The notes: generated from the sequence alone by a model not told the origin. A stretch of DNA of 64,000 nucleotides from Candidatus Bathyarchaeota archaeon (GCA_026014485.1 JAOZIE010000002.1:171081-235080), one strand, 5' to 3'. Counted from the first letter of the stretch, positions 1 to 9,281 are shown. Numbers and translations are program-made.

Positions 1-573
1 ATTGCCTTAAACGTTGCCATGTACATTTACACTTCCATCGCTGGCGGAGATTTCTTTGTTACCAACTATACTTTTACAACTTTTCAGCTAGCCCAATACA
101 ATGCGCTAGTGTTTCAAGGGGCATACTATCAACTGTTAACTTCAATGTTTATTCACAGCAGCATCATACACTTAGCGGGCAACATGATGTTTCTGCTGAT
201 TTTCGGTTTACGCGGCGAAGAAATGTTTTCTCTGCCCGAATACCTCGGCGTCTACCTACTCGGCGGCTTAGCAGGCAACGTGCTTTCTTTAGCGTTGGGT
301 CCAAACTTGATTTCGGTTGGCGCTTCAGGCGCTGTGTTTGCCATGTTCGGAGCCTGCGCGGCATACGCTAGACGTAGTCTTGGGCAGTCGATTATGGGTG
401 CGATAATCTTTGGTGTTTTTCTTTTGATGATTAGTTCAGGGGAAAACGTGAATTACTTAGCTCACATCGGGGGGATGGCTGCTGGTTTGGCATTTGGGTA
501 TGTTTTGGCAAGAAGCCGCCGACCCCAAGCAGCATCCTACAGGGTTAGCTACTCTTATGCAACGCTGTTTTAG
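1..573 (+). CDS. Rhomboid family intramembrane serine protease (5' partial)
   Basis: The reading frame is open from base 1 (IALNVAMYIY precedes the first ATG at 19), so the start probably lies outside the window. The visible protein has several hydrophobic segments and rhomboid hallmarks: an H..L.GNM segment in the second helix, the catalytic serine motif GASGAVFAM, and AHIGG carrying the catalytic histidine in the last helices. The family cleaves transmembrane substrates inside the membrane; the substrate cannot be predicted. It ends one base before the convergent riboflavin kinase gene. Family call is firm, start is missing. Confidence 0.9.
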   Translation: MALNVAMYIYTSIAGGDFFVTNYTFTTFQLAQYNALVFQGAYYQLLTSMFIHSSIIHLAGNMMFLLIFGLRGEEMFSLPEYLGVYLLGGLAGNVLSLALGPNLISVGASGAVFAMFGACAAYARRSLGQSIMGAIIFGVFLLMISSGENVNYLAHIGGMAAGLAFGYVLARSRRPQAASYRVSYSYATLF

Positions 574-574
574 G

Positions 575-1264
575 CTACGGCACAATTAAGACTTCTACCT
601 TCACTTTGTTGCCGTCTTTGAGGTTCAACTGTTTTCGTAGGCAAACAGGCGCGATTATCTCCAGCACTGAAACGTCGTAGTGGCTTCTTAACGCCGTAAT
701 CAATGCCCCTTTCACTTTGTTATTAACCAAAGCGGGGTAGCATTTGACTATGCCGAAGGTGCGGTCCTCGTTTCTGAAGCCTTCAATTTCAACGGCTGGG
801 TACGCTTCAAGTTCAGAGCGGGCTTTGATGTCATAGTCGCTGCTTAACCTCAGATTCAACGTTCCCGAGTAGGGTTCGAAACCAAGTTTCTCAATGAACT
901 GTTTGCGGTAACGGTCCTTTCCAATGTAGTATGCTCCCTCGCCTAATCCCGTGAAAACTATGCCTTCCAACGTGACGCTGGGCGGGTACGCAGTCTCCAT
1001 CAGAAATTTTAGGCTGTTGTAGATTTTTTGGAGCTCCACCGTTCCCGCAGCATCAATTCTCACGAGGCACCCATCGTGGGTTATGCTTCTTTCAATCCAG
1101 CCTTCCCGTTCAAGCTCTATTAAGTATCGGCTTGCAGTCTGCTGGCTGGTGCCCAGTTTCTCCGCCAAATATTCCGTGCTGACTTTCGCGGTTCGCTTAT
1201 GTGCCCCCATCTCAGCCAGCTTTAAAAGCGTGAAGATCTGCCGCCATTTTTGAGCATCTGTCAT
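575..1264 (-). CDS. rbkR: CTP-dependent riboflavin kinase with N-terminal HTH (RbkR-type)
   Basis: 229 aa. Residues ~1-75 form a winged helix (EYLAEKLGTSQQTASRYL is the recognition region); residues ~95-225 match the archaeal CTP-dependent riboflavin kinase fold, with G.VFTGLGEGAYY and GFEPYSGTLNLRL. The enzyme makes FMN from riboflavin and CTP. In the archaeal RbkR family the same polypeptide also represses or activates riboflavin genes, so a dual enzyme/regulator role is expected by family knowledge. No riboflavin biosynthesis gene is adjacent, so any regulon target lies elsewhere. An AT-rich TATA-like stretch (atatttaaata, ~1317) lies upstream. Confidence 0.92.
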   Translation of the reverse strand: MTDAQKWRQIFTLLKLAEMGAHKRTAKVSTEYLAEKLGTSQQTASRYLIELEREGWIERSITHDGCLVRIDAAGTVELQKIYNSLKFLMETAYPPSVTLEGIVFTGLGEGAYYIGKDRYRKQFIEKLGFEPYSGTLNLRLSSDYDIKARSELEAYPAVEIEGFRNEDRTFGIVKCYPALVNNKVKGALITALRSHYDVSVLEIIAPVCLRKQLNLKDGNKVKVEVLIVP

Positions 1265-1432
1265 TTTTATCCGCAGTTATGGTTTATGAAGTTAGATGTA
1301 TTAGATTTAGTGTTGAATATTTAAATAACTCGAAGAGTTCCGCAGCGAACACCCATAGACCCGTCAAAGGTATATCAAAACCGCAAACCGAAGCTAAAAC
1401 GGAGAGGCAGCGTCACGGCGCCAAAAGGCGAA

Positions 1433-2251
1433 TTGCCCACCCCCACAGTTTTCGAAGAAACAGCCTCCTACTGGACGGAGATAGCGGATGCTAACCACAC
1501 AGCGGAACAGGTGAGCTTCACAAAAAAAGCGCTTCCCGCCGAAGGGACTGTTTTGGATTTAGCCTGCTGCACAGGACGGCACCTTATTGAACTGTGCAAG
1601 TCAGGCTACCCTGTGGTGGGACTGGATTTCTCGCGGCGCCTACTCCACATAGCCCAAGACAAAGCCGCAGACGCCGGGGTAACAGCGTGGCTGGTGAGGG
1701 CGGACATGCGGTTTCTGCCTTTCCGCTCCGCGTCTTTTGGTTCAACGATAAGTTTGGATTCCAGCATCGGCTACTTGCCCTCCGAAGAAGCAGAATTGCA
1801 AAGCCTCAACGAGGTAGCGCGGACACTGCGGAACAGAGGCGCCTTTTTGGTTGATGTCTTCAACGGCGCTCGCATTGCTAAACGGCACAGACAAAACTAT
1901 GATTTGGGTTTGAGGTGGCTGATTCTGGGGTTGCTGCCAAGATTTCCTCTGCTTGCCGCCCTGTTCAAGTGGCGCGACTACCCAAGTTTTCGCCTGCTAC
2001 AGAAGCGAAGCGTAGTCGACGCAGAAACAAAGCTGCGTGATTTGTGGGTTTTCCAAAACAAGCAAACAGGAAAAATAACCATCCACCAACATGTGATACG
2101 GCTGTATTCATCTTCAAAGCTGGCGGATATGCTTGGGAAAGCGGGTTTTGGGGCTCTGCGGTTTTACGGCGACTACACAGGACAAGAATACCGCAAGGAC
2201 TCACGTAGACTTGCCGTAGTTGCAGAAAAACAGGAGAACCTGAAGGCATAA
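1433..2251 (+). CDS. Class I SAM-dependent methyltransferase
   Basis: 272 aa from a TTG start (MPTPTVFEETASYW). Motif I is LDLACCTGRHLIEL near residue 40, followed by an acidic residue at the end of strand 2 (VVGLDFS) and a motif II/III region (RADMRFLPF...SLDSSIGYL), typical of the Methyltransf_11/25 superfamily. The C-terminal third, which should hold the substrate pocket, is not recognised, so the substrate is unknown. The 71-aa ORF overlapping its start is not convincing. Cytosolic, monocistronic as far as can be seen. Confidence 0.85.
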   Translation: MPTPTVFEETASYWTEIADANHTAEQVSFTKKALPAEGTVLDLACCTGRHLIELCKSGYPVVGLDFSRRLLHIAQDKAADAGVTAWLVRADMRFLPFRSASFGSTISLDSSIGYLPSEEAELQSLNEVARTLRNRGAFLVDVFNGARIAKRHRQNYDLGLRWLILGLLPRFPLLAALFKWRDYPSFRLLQKRSVVDAETKLRDLWVFQNKQTGKITIHQHVIRLYSSSKLADMLGKAGFGALRFYGDYTGQEYRKDSRRLAVVAEKQENLKA

Positions 2252-2301
2252 CCCCGTTTGATTCTTCAGAAGCGTACCGCCTGTAGGTTGCAGTTTGTTG
2301 C

Positions 2302-3558
2302 TTAAAGTGGGTATGTGGGTATCATGTCTGGCGGGTCTTTTTCTTCGAGTTCTTCCGGAGGCTCCTTGTCGTATGACCTTTTTAGCCAAATTGGCGGTAG
2401 TACTGTTGTTATCATAATCATGCCTAGTATGGCTGCGTAGGTGCTTTGGCTTATGGCTCCTGCGCTGATGGCTACTCCAGCAACGATAAGTCCGACTTCT
2501 CCGCGGGACATCATGCCGATGCCTACTTTGAGTCCCTTGTTTTTATCTTTCAGGAAATATGCGGCGGGTAAACCACAGCCGACAATTTTGCTTACGAAGG
2601 CAACTCCGACTAGCAAGATGAAGAAGACGTAGAACCAGATGTCGTCGGTGATGAAGCTTCGGATGTTGAAGGCGGCGCCTGCAAGCGCGAAGAACACAGG
2701 AGAGAAAATCGTGCTTATCTTCTTGGCGTAGTCACGTATCTTTTCAATTGCGTTGGAACTGGAAACCGCCATCCCCGCAGCGAAGGCTCCCACGATGGGT
2801 GACAGTCCGATGTAGGCTGCTAGTGCCGCTGCGCCAAAACAGGATGCGGTGGCGGCTGCCTCAACGGTTTCCTCGGATTTCCCCCTTGATGTTAAATTGA
2901 TGATTTTGGGTACAAGAAGTGACGCTGAAACCACTAGAACTAGCCACAGCGCAAGCGACTCCATTACTATCAGACATACGTTGAACGGGTTAATTGTGGC
3001 GGAGGTTGAGATGAAGGAAACGATAACTCCCAAAATTGCGAGCCCCAAAACGTCGTCGACAACCGCGGCGCTCACCATCGTTTTAGACTCTACTGTTTTG
3101 GAACGCTTAAGCTCCTGTAGCACCAGCGAAGTTATGGATATGCTTGTTGCCACCAAAGCTGCAGAGACCACAAGGCTTGCCCCCGCACTTAATCCAAATA
3201 ACATGCAGAAACCGTAGCCCATCAAGAAGGGAACTACCACGCCTGTTGTTCCGATGATGAAGCTTGATGAACCGACCCGCCTGAAATCCGTGAAGGTCAT
3301 TTCTAAACCTGCCACGAACAGGATGAGTATGCCGCCGATTTCTCCGAATGCTCGGACGATTTCGTTTAATTCAATCACTGGCGTTCCGCCGATTGTGATG
3401 ATGGAGCCGAATGCGTAGGGTCCAAGCAGGATTCCTGCGGTGAGTTCACCTAACACGGAGGGGATTTTTATTTTACAAAAAAGTTCACCCAGAATCTTCG
3501 CTGAGAAAACAAGAATGCACACTGTCACGATTGCTCGCAGTACCAGACTTAGGGGCAC
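2302..3558 (-). CDS. CPA2-family Na+/H+ antiporter (KefB-like membrane domain)
   Basis: 418 aa from a GTG start preceded by a purine-rich GAGGGTTAAG. About 12 hydrophobic segments fill the protein, with the family's paired acidic residues in the SAAVVDDVLGLAIL helix and the N-terminal LGELTAGILLGP signature. The family exchanges monovalent cations for protons across the cytoplasmic membrane. There is no C-terminal TrkA-N/RCK domain, the protein stopping shortly after the last helix with an acidic/proline tail. Na+ versus K+ specificity is not decidable here. It is divergent to the ClC gene over a 240-bp intergenic stretch. Confidence 0.9.
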   Translation of the reverse strand: MPLSLVLRAIVTVCILVFSAKILGELFCKIKIPSVLGELTAGILLGPYAFGSIITIGGTPVIELNEIVRAFGEIGGILILFVAGLEMTFTDFRRVGSSSFIIGTTGVVVPFLMGYGFCMLFGLSAGASLVVSAALVATSISITSLVLQELKRSKTVESKTMVSAAVVDDVLGLAILGVIVSFISTSATINPFNVCLIVMESLALWLVLVVSASLLVPKIINLTSRGKSEETVEAAATASCFGAAALAAYIGLSPIVGAFAAGMAVSSSNAIEKIRDYAKKISTIFSPVFFALAGAAFNIRSFITDDIWFYVFFILLVGVAFVSKIVGCGLPAAYFLKDKNKGLKVGIGMMSRGEVGLIVAGVAISAGAISQSTYAAILGMIMITTVLPPIWLKRSYDKEPPEELEEKDPPDMIPTYPL

Positions 3559-3804
3559 CTTAACCCTCTCTCCCGTTTCTGCAGTTGACGTATGTTGCTT
3601 GATGATTCCCTATTTTAACTTAAGCATCCGAAAAAGAACAATTTTCGAATAATTACCCCTGTTTGCGTACTGTTTTTGACCTGACTAATGTAAAACTATT
3701 CTAATTACAGGTGCTGAAAGTCAACGGAAAAACATCAAACGTTGCGTTTTTAAACCGTCACAGGCAGAAAACTTATATCTAATCTTTGGCGATTGAGTGC
3801 AGCA

Positions 3805-5484
3805 ATGAGCAAATTTAACGACAACATACGCTACTATTTTCTGGTTGTAGGAATCGGTTTAGTAGCCGCTTCCGTTTCAGTGGCGTTTTACTTGCTGTAC
3901 TTAGAATTGTGGAGTTTAACCCAGCAAGCCTTAGCGTACTCACTTCTCATGATTGTACCCCTAGCGTTTCTTGCGATAATTGGACCTTACTTGGTAGTGA
4001 AAACCTTCGCAAAAGTGAAAACCACTGGCTCAGGTACCCATGCCGTGCTAGAAGCATACCATCTCACAAATGGCGAGATAGAATTGAAAGATACGCTGGT
4101 TAAGTCTACCGCCGCGATGCTGACCATAGGGCTAGGTGGAAGTGCCGGTCCAGAAGGTCCAAGCCTGCTGGCAGGGGGCGGTGTGACTTCTGCGTTGACC
4201 CGGTACTTCAAGATTCACGGGGATATGAAACGACGACTCTTCATCGCGGGAGCCGCTGCGGGGTTGGCTGCTACTTTCCGAACGCCTTTAACCGCTATAC
4301 TTTTCTCCTTAGAAATTCCCTACAAAAACGATTTAGACAGGGAAACATTCATCGAGGCGATAGTGGCTTCTGTTCCCGCATACTTGTTTTCTATAGCAGT
4401 GTTGGGCAGCGAGCCTTTCTTTGGAGAAGTCGGAAATATACCCATTACGCTATACGAGATCGGGCTCTCTTTGGCGCTTGGCTTAATATGCGGCTTGTAC
4501 GCGGTCTTCTTCACCAAAACTTTTTCCTGGACTGAACACCTGAGTTTTCGTCTCAGAAAGAGCATTGGAAACCTCGGTTTAGCTTCAATAGGCGCCTCAG
4601 TGTTAGCTTTGTCAGGGCTATTATCCATCTACACCATCGGGGTTGGCTTAGACTTCGTCGGCGCCGCCATCGGAGGAACCACCTTCAGCCTCGCCGTTCT
4701 GGTGGTTTTTGTGTTGCTGAAAACTTTTGCTACTGCCACCACCCTGAATTTCGGAGGAAGCGGCGGACTGTTTTTCCCCACTATAGTTGTAGGTGCAGGA
4801 TTAGGCTCCATTTTCTCTTCAGTTTTAGGCTTAAATTACCCTGTGATGTTTATGGCTGTAGGGATGGCCGCGCTGCTTGCAGGTACGCACAAGGTAGTTT
4901 TGACGCCAGTTGCGTTCGTGGTTGAAACCTTAGGCGGCGTATTCGCGATACCTGCGCTTCTCGCAAGCGGCGTAAGCTTTGTTCTCTCTGGAAAACACTC
5001 ATTTTATCCTCTTCAGCCCCGAACAAGACTGAAAACCGAGGAGCTAGCGCTAGAAAGATTCTACCTAAAAGGCGAAAAACTCATCCCAGAAAAACTCGCC
5101 CACGACACCCTAAAAGAATTCATGACTAAAAAACCCGTTGTGCTCCATCAGGGAACCACCGTGAAGGCAGCAGTGGACACCTTTGAAGGCACAAAATTCA
5201 GGGTTCTGCCCGTAACCGACGAGTTCGCTCATGTTGTGGGCGTGGTTACCTTGGAGGATTTAGGGTACGTTGATGTGAGGCGTCAGCAGATGACTCTTTC
5301 CGAGACGGTGATGCACAAGCCTACGGTGGTTAAGAAGGGAACAAGCCTGAAAGAGGTTGCTCAGCTCATGATGGAAACTCAGCAGGACCACCTGTTTGTT
5401 CTTGATGCCGAAGAACGGCTGATAGGGGTAGTTGCCGCAATCGACGTGGTTAAAAGAATACTGGAGCTGCTGTCTTCCGATTAA
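3805..5484 (+). CDS. ClC chloride channel/antiporter with C-terminal CBS pair
   Basis: About 559 aa. I prefer the ATG at 3805 over the TTG at 3793 given by the ORF track. The membrane domain shows the three ClC selectivity elements: GSGTHAVLEAY, GSAGPEGPS (with the gating glutamate position) and GGLFFPTIVVGAG. Residues ~430-560 hold two CBS repeats (MTKKPVVLHQG...VVGVVTLEDLGY and VMHKPTVVKKG...LIGVVAAIDVV), which usually bind adenosine nucleotides. Retention of the gating Glu suggests anion/proton antiport, but that is inference. Its last four bases overlap the convergent PPAT gene. Confidence 0.93.
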   Translation: MSKFNDNIRYYFLVVGIGLVAASVSVAFYLLYLELWSLTQQALAYSLLMIVPLAFLAIIGPYLVVKTFAKVKTTGSGTHAVLEAYHLTNGEIELKDTLVKSTAAMLTIGLGGSAGPEGPSLLAGGGVTSALTRYFKIHGDMKRRLFIAGAAAGLAATFRTPLTAILFSLEIPYKNDLDRETFIEAIVASVPAYLFSIAVLGSEPFFGEVGNIPITLYEIGLSLALGLICGLYAVFFTKTFSWTEHLSFRLRKSIGNLGLASIGASVLALSGLLSIYTIGVGLDFVGAAIGGTTFSLAVLVVFVLLKTFATATTLNFGGSGGLFFPTIVVGAGLGSIFSSVLGLNYPVMFMAVGMAALLAGTHKVVLTPVAFVVETLGGVFAIPALLASGVSFVLSGKHSFYPLQPRTRLKTEELALERFYLKGEKLIPEKLAHDTLKEFMTKKPVVLHQGTTVKAAVDTFEGTKFRVLPVTDEFAHVVGVVTLEDLGYVDVRRQQMTLSETVMHKPTVVKKGTSLKEVAQLMMETQQDHLFVLDAEERLIGVVAAIDVVKRILELLSSD

Positions 5485-5963
5485 GAAAGATGCTTTTTCA
5501 GAAGCCGCCCTTCACGGTCCATTTCGCCCCGCCGAATCCGCGTAGTCGAAATCGGTCGGCAATTCTGCGATGGAACCATGTTGATTTCCGCAATCTCCAG
5601 CAGATGCATGCCTGTTTTGCCGCGGCGCTCATTAATCTTGTCTGCTATAGGCTTAGTTTCTTGGCTCACAACCAGCGCCTCAATTGAAGTGTCTTCTACG
5701 CTGGATCCAAACGAGTCAAACAGCGGCACAATCTCAGCTTTGTCAGCTAATCCTCGCTCTGAAAGCCACACCATCAAAGATTGCTTGCGTTCCTCAAAAG
5801 ACGCGGTGACATGTGGCTTGCCCAGTTTTGAGACAAACTCGTCAGAGGATAAGCCTATGACGACGCGTTCGCCGATTTCAAAGGCTTTCATGAGCAGAAT
5901 TTTGTGTCCTCGGTGAAGCTCATCAAATGTTCCTCCAACAGCGACTTTCCCAAACTTCTTCAC
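5481..5963 (-). CDS. coaD: Phosphopantetheine adenylyltransferase, archaeal type (PPAT)
   Basis: About 160 aa if started at the GTG at 5963, which gives a GTGA overlap with the stop of the upstream pantoate kinase; the ORF track extends 10 residues further to a TTG. The nucleotidyltransferase signature GGTFDELHRGHKILL and the ISTTRIRRGE (SSTxIR-like) segment are present. The enzyme adenylates 4'-phosphopantetheine to dephospho-CoA, the penultimate step in CoA synthesis. It is the third gene of a tightly coupled ECF/PoK/PPAT operon and ends inside the convergent ClC gene's last codon. Confidence 0.93.
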   Translation of the reverse strand: MKKFGKVAVGGTFDELHRGHKILLMKAFEIGERVVIGLSSDEFVSKLGKPHVTASFEERKQSLMVWLSERGLADKAEIVPLFDSFGSSVEDTSIEALVVSQETKPIADKINERRGKTGMHLLEIAEINMVPSQNCRPISTTRIRRGEMDREGRLLKKHLS

Positions 5964-6901
5964 GTCTTGCCGACCAGCCTTGCTCCTTGGCAATCAATCT
6001 TGCTTTTGAGGATGTTTCTTTTGGGTAAAACTTGCTTAAAAGCTTCCTCCACCGAAGCGGCATTTTCTTCGAGAACAACCGCATGAACTGCTTCGCCTAG
6101 CATGTTCTGAGCGGCACCGACCGCACCCGCCTTTCTTGCCAAATCCACAAGATGCGCGGTTCGGTTTGTGGCTAAACCTGCGTCCTGAGCAAACCGCCAG
6201 CAGCAATCCAGAAAATTCTCCAGCGATGGCTCCGATAAAATGGCTTCCAAAGTTTTTCTGCCGTAACGGTTGACCTCTCGCCTCCGCTCAGGCGAAGCAA
6301 GCACGGTTTTTTTGGGTATGCCCTGAAAGACTCCTGCAACAACAACGTATTCAGGATTTAACGGAATGCGGTCAACGATGCATGTGCCTGGTGCGCCTGG
6401 TTCAACAACAAGGATGCAGCCGCCGCCTGCCGTTAGAGAACTTACTGTGCCCAGACCTGTCTGGCATTGAATCTCGGCAGCGTGTGCCGCTTGCCCCACT
6501 TGATTAAGCGTCAACGGTAAATCCAGCGCTTCTTTTAGTGCAAGCCCAGCCGTTAATGCGCCGCCCGCGCTAGTGCCAAACCCCGCGCCAATTGGCGCTT
6601 CTATAGTGTGGTCTACAAAAATGTCGTAGGTGCCCTGAACGCTGCTCAGCAACGTCTGTAGGGTGGTTTTTGTGGTTTGGGCTTCAGGTGCAGCTTTGCC
6701 GTTGATTGAGACTTGGATGCGGTTGATTTTTGAGGGGGAAACGGTTACTTCGGTTAAGACGCCCTTCTGCAGTCCGAAGCCTCCGCCTCTGGCGCCGACG
6801 TCCTCTAAGTCCGTGATGGGTCTGCCGTCGCTGGTTTGGTCGCAGATCTCAAAAAAGCTAGAGATAGCTGCGGGTGCAAACGCTCGGGCAGTTGTGTTCA
6901 C
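5960..6901 (-). CDS. Pantoate kinase (GHMP superfamily)
   Basis: 313 aa from a GTG that overlaps the stop of the upstream gene (GTGA). The N-terminus ARAFAPAAISSFFEI and glycine-rich ATP loop GAGFGTSAGGALTAGLAL identify the archaeal pantoate kinase branch of GHMP kinases. It phosphorylates pantoate to 4-phosphopantoate, the archaeal route to CoA that replaces bacterial pantothenate kinase. The partner phosphopantothenate synthetase is not in this window. Operon position between a membrane S-component and PPAT supports the CoA assignment. Confidence 0.93.
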   Translation of the reverse strand: MNTTARAFAPAAISSFFEICDQTSDGRPITDLEDVGARGGGFGLQKGVLTEVTVSPSKINRIQVSINGKAAPEAQTTKTTLQTLLSSVQGTYDIFVDHTIEAPIGAGFGTSAGGALTAGLALKEALDLPLTLNQVGQAAHAAEIQCQTGLGTVSSLTAGGGCILVVEPGAPGTCIVDRIPLNPEYVVVAGVFQGIPKKTVLASPERRREVNRYGRKTLEAILSEPSLENFLDCCWRFAQDAGLATNRTAHLVDLARKAGAVGAAQNMLGEAVHAVVLEENAASVEEAFKQVLPKRNILKSKIDCQGARLVGKT

Positions 6902-7632
6902 TTTTGCTCCCTTTGTGTTTCTTTAGGTCTGAAGGCTGGAAACGCCATGTAGATGACTGCAATTATTGGTGGTCCCAGAGTGAGCATGAACCCAATTTCG
7001 GTTGTAAACGTCCAGATGAAGTATGCGAGACCGCCTCCCAGCGTAAGAGGGGTGGCAACAGGCGCAAAATACTGGAAGTAAACGGGCACCATTAGACCAA
7101 TTATGGCGCTGCCTACCAGTAAGCCCGTTACCGCGCCTATCAGGAAGCTTTGCCATTTATTGCTGAAAAATTGGTGAATTAACAGTGCTAGGGTCACGAA
7201 AATGGCGTAGCTAACAGCAACTAGTATGACGTAAATGAAGTCTGTGTAAGCATACGCAATAGCCATCAATAGAGCTGTGACAAGTCCGTAAGCCACAATT
7301 GATGTGCTCCAACGCACCCGACGTCTAGCAATATAACCCACTAACCAGAACCCAACAAAATTCGAGGTCACGCCAGCCATCAAACTCAGCAAAGGATTGC
7401 CGTTGAGTATGACATCATTTAGGAATATGCCCAGTCCAGCACCCAGCCCGCCGACCCACGGCCCAAAAACCGTGGCAAATATGGCGGGGATTACTGCTTG
7501 AGGCCAAAATCTTACTGGACCAAAACTTAGCGGAAGAACTGAATAGAATATTATGCCTGCAGTGACATATAATGCGGCATTTATTGCGAAGGCTGCAATT
7601 TTTATTGCTTTAATTTTACGCTCCTCTCTCAA
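6898..7632 (-). CDS. ECF-transporter S-component-like membrane protein
   Basis: 244 aa, TTG start, about six to seven hydrophobic helices. The WPQAVIPAIFATVFGPWVGG and GAGLGIFLNDVI region resembles the ligand-binding half of energy-coupling-factor substrate-capture proteins. Such proteins bind a vitamin or precursor and associate with EcfT/EcfA, none of which is encoded here. The 4-bp GTGA overlap with pantoate kinase makes a CoA precursor (pantoate, pantothenate or pantetheine) the leading candidate ligand; that is inference from context. It is the first gene of the operon, behind an 18-bp palindrome. Confidence 0.75.
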   Translation of the reverse strand: MREERKIKAIKIAAFAINAALYVTAGIIFYSVLPLSFGPVRFWPQAVIPAIFATVFGPWVGGLGAGLGIFLNDVILNGNPLLSLMAGVTSNFVGFWLVGYIARRRVRWSTSIVAYGLVTALLMAIAYAYTDFIYVILVAVSYAIFVTLALLIHQFFSNKWQSFLIGAVTGLLVGSAIIGLMVPVYFQYFAPVATPLTLGGGLAYFIWTFTTEIGFMLTLGPPIIAVIYMAFPAFRPKETQREQK

Positions 7633-7684
7633 GTTAAGCTAAACATTGAAAACTGGACTCGCAATTAAGCGTTCCGTATGAACA

Positions 7685-7702
7685 GTTTAAACATGTTTAA
7701 AC
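7685..7702. promoter_or_regulatory. 18-bp perfect palindrome, putative operator/TATA element
   Basis: GTTTAAACATGTTTAAAC is self-complementary over all 18 bases. It lies 53 bp upstream of the ECF/PoK/PPAT operon and about 110 bp from the divergent GyrI-like gene. The TTTAAA cores look like archaeal TATA boxes in both directions, so a bound regulator could block TBP. Function is inferred. Confidence 0.6.
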
Positions 7703-7811
7703 AAAAATAATGTGCAGTGAATCCCGAGTCCAAGCTTCAGGCAAAAACGCTCCAACATACGTAGGCACGAATTCACGTTTTTTGGCAATGCACAATTAAA
7801 TTCTGGGTTTC

Positions 7812-8285
7812 TTGTGGAAAAATAATTATACTGTTGCTGACAAAACGTTTGCGGGGGAGAAAAGACTGGAATTAAAAGAACTTCAAGTTCGAATAGAAAA
7901 ACTATCCGCGATGCCTGCAGCCTACGCTTGCTCGTTTGGCTCCAATCCAGAGGAAGATGCAGCAAAAAAGCTGATGTGCTGGGCAGAAACCAACGACCTG
8001 ATTGGCAACAGTGGCATACGTCTCTTTGGCAGAAACACCTACCCAACTGACAAGCCAAATCCACGCGGATACGAATTCTACCTTACTCTGAACGGAAAAG
8101 CCGAGTGCTGCGGAGACATAGAAACCGCCGAGGTTCCCGAAGGATTGTACGCTGTGCTGCGGTTCAAAAACCTGGAGAACATCGGTTTCGCTTGGAAGAA
8201 ACTGTGGAACTGGATAGAAGACAACGGATACGAACCTGTACCTACAGAATGGATTTTCGATTTGTGGGTTCCCCTAAAAGAATAA
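7812..8285 (+). CDS. GyrI-like effector-binding domain protein
   Basis: 157 aa, TTG start as in the ORF track; a start a few codons downstream is possible. The fold signature is that of the GyrI/AraC effector-binding family: a strand ending in RIEKLSAMPAAY, a central YEFYLTLNG strand and VPEGLYAVLRFKNLEN, with a DNGYEP..TEWIFDLWVPL ending. Such stand-alone domains bind small hydrophobic ligands or hydrolyse them. No DNA-binding domain is attached. It is divergent from the CoA operon and could share its palindrome-controlled promoter region. Confidence 0.7.
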   Translation: MWKNNYTVADKTFAGEKRLELKELQVRIEKLSAMPAAYACSFGSNPEEDAAKKLMCWAETNDLIGNSGIRLFGRNTYPTDKPNPRGYEFYLTLNGKAECCGDIETAEVPEGLYAVLRFKNLENIGFAWKKLWNWIEDNGYEPVPTEWIFDLWVPLKE

Positions 8286-8353
8286 CACAACCCCTCTCCT
8301 CCTGCAAAATCAATTAGCTTGGCTACGCTAACAGCTAACTTTCTCCTTTATCG

Positions 8354-9121
8354 CTATAGTTCATCAAACGGAGGTTCACAGGCTACCGACATCCAGAGCT
8401 CCTCCGCAGCTTTCTCCTGTTTTCCTGTTCCAGATACAGCAACCAAACAGCTTCCCTCCGCGCCGCAAACTCCTCCAGCCGCAACAACCTCCACATAAGC
8501 TCCAGTCAACTGCTTAATCGCATCAATCTCAGTGAACACTTCCCCTGGAATAGGCAGTAGGCGGTAGCCGCCAGCTTCAGGAAGGTTCAGTTTCTGGGCT
8601 AAACCATACAAGTCAGCATCAACCCGTTTCTCTAAGCCAACTGGAATAATCAGCTTCACCCTGCGCCCAGCCACCGCTTGCAACACCAAGGAGGCGGTTC
8701 CCGCTTTCGGGTGCCCAATAAGAACAGCCGCTTGCCTACGCTGTAAATCCAATGCATTGGCCCCTTTCAAAATGACGTCACCCTCTTTGAGGTCGTCTAC
8801 GGCATCGTTGATTGTTTTGGCTTTCTGCCAAACACCGTTGACTATAACAACATCCCCTGGAAATCCGCTTTCATCAGCCAACCTGCCCTCGTTTGTCACC
8901 TTTTTCTTTGGAGGCAAAATGATTCCTCTAAAGAAGCCCTTCTTAGAAAAATCTTCAACTCCTATGGACTTTAACACTTCTTCCGCTACGTAACCATTCG
9001 TGGTGCCTGCAACGATGACAAGCGTGCCCTTCTTTAAGACGCCTCGAATCGTCGGGTTTGACGATAAAGCCTTCGCGATTAACCGTTTGCCCGCTGATGG
9101 CGTAATAACAAATTGCTTCAT
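8354..9121 (-). CDS. Conserved archaeal protein of unknown function
   Basis: 255 aa when started at the ATG at 9121 ([15 protein letters not shown]), which has a GAGG ribosome-binding site; the ORF track's 112-residue extension is rejected because a different real small gene lies in that region. Glycine-rich stretches ([37 protein letters not shown]) suggest alternating beta/alpha architecture, and ILKGANALD plus [11 protein letters not shown] look like conserved motifs. I recognise it as an archaeal conserved family but not a characterised one. Soluble; no operon partner. Confidence 0.75.
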   Translation of the reverse strand: MKQFVITPSAGKRLIAKALSSNPTIRGVLKKGTLVIVAGTTNGYVAEEVLKSIGVEDFSKKGFFRGIILPPKKKVTNEGRLADESGFPGDVVIVNGVWQKAKTINDAVDDLKEGDVILKGANALDLQRRQAAVLIGHPKAGTASLVLQAVAGRRVKLIIPVGLEKRVDADLYGLAQKLNLPEAGGYRLLPIPGEVFTEIDAIKQLTGAYVEVVAAGGVCGAEGSCLVAVSGTGKQEKAAEELWMSVACEPPFDEL

Positions 9122-9281
9122 GCGGTGTGTGCCTCTTTTATCTGTGTAATTAAGGGGTTCCCGATTTAAAATTTTAGGATGCTCCAAATCAACTGTGTTT
9201 TTTGCAGAAACAGAAAGAGGCTGGGTGGATGAAATTAAAAAGAAATAGGTTAAAACAAGTAGGGCTTTAGGCTTTAACTGC

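Noticed and set aside
1279-1494. 71-aa ORF before the methyltransferase
   Set aside because: Overlaps the promoter and start of the methyltransferase in another frame and has no recognisable features.
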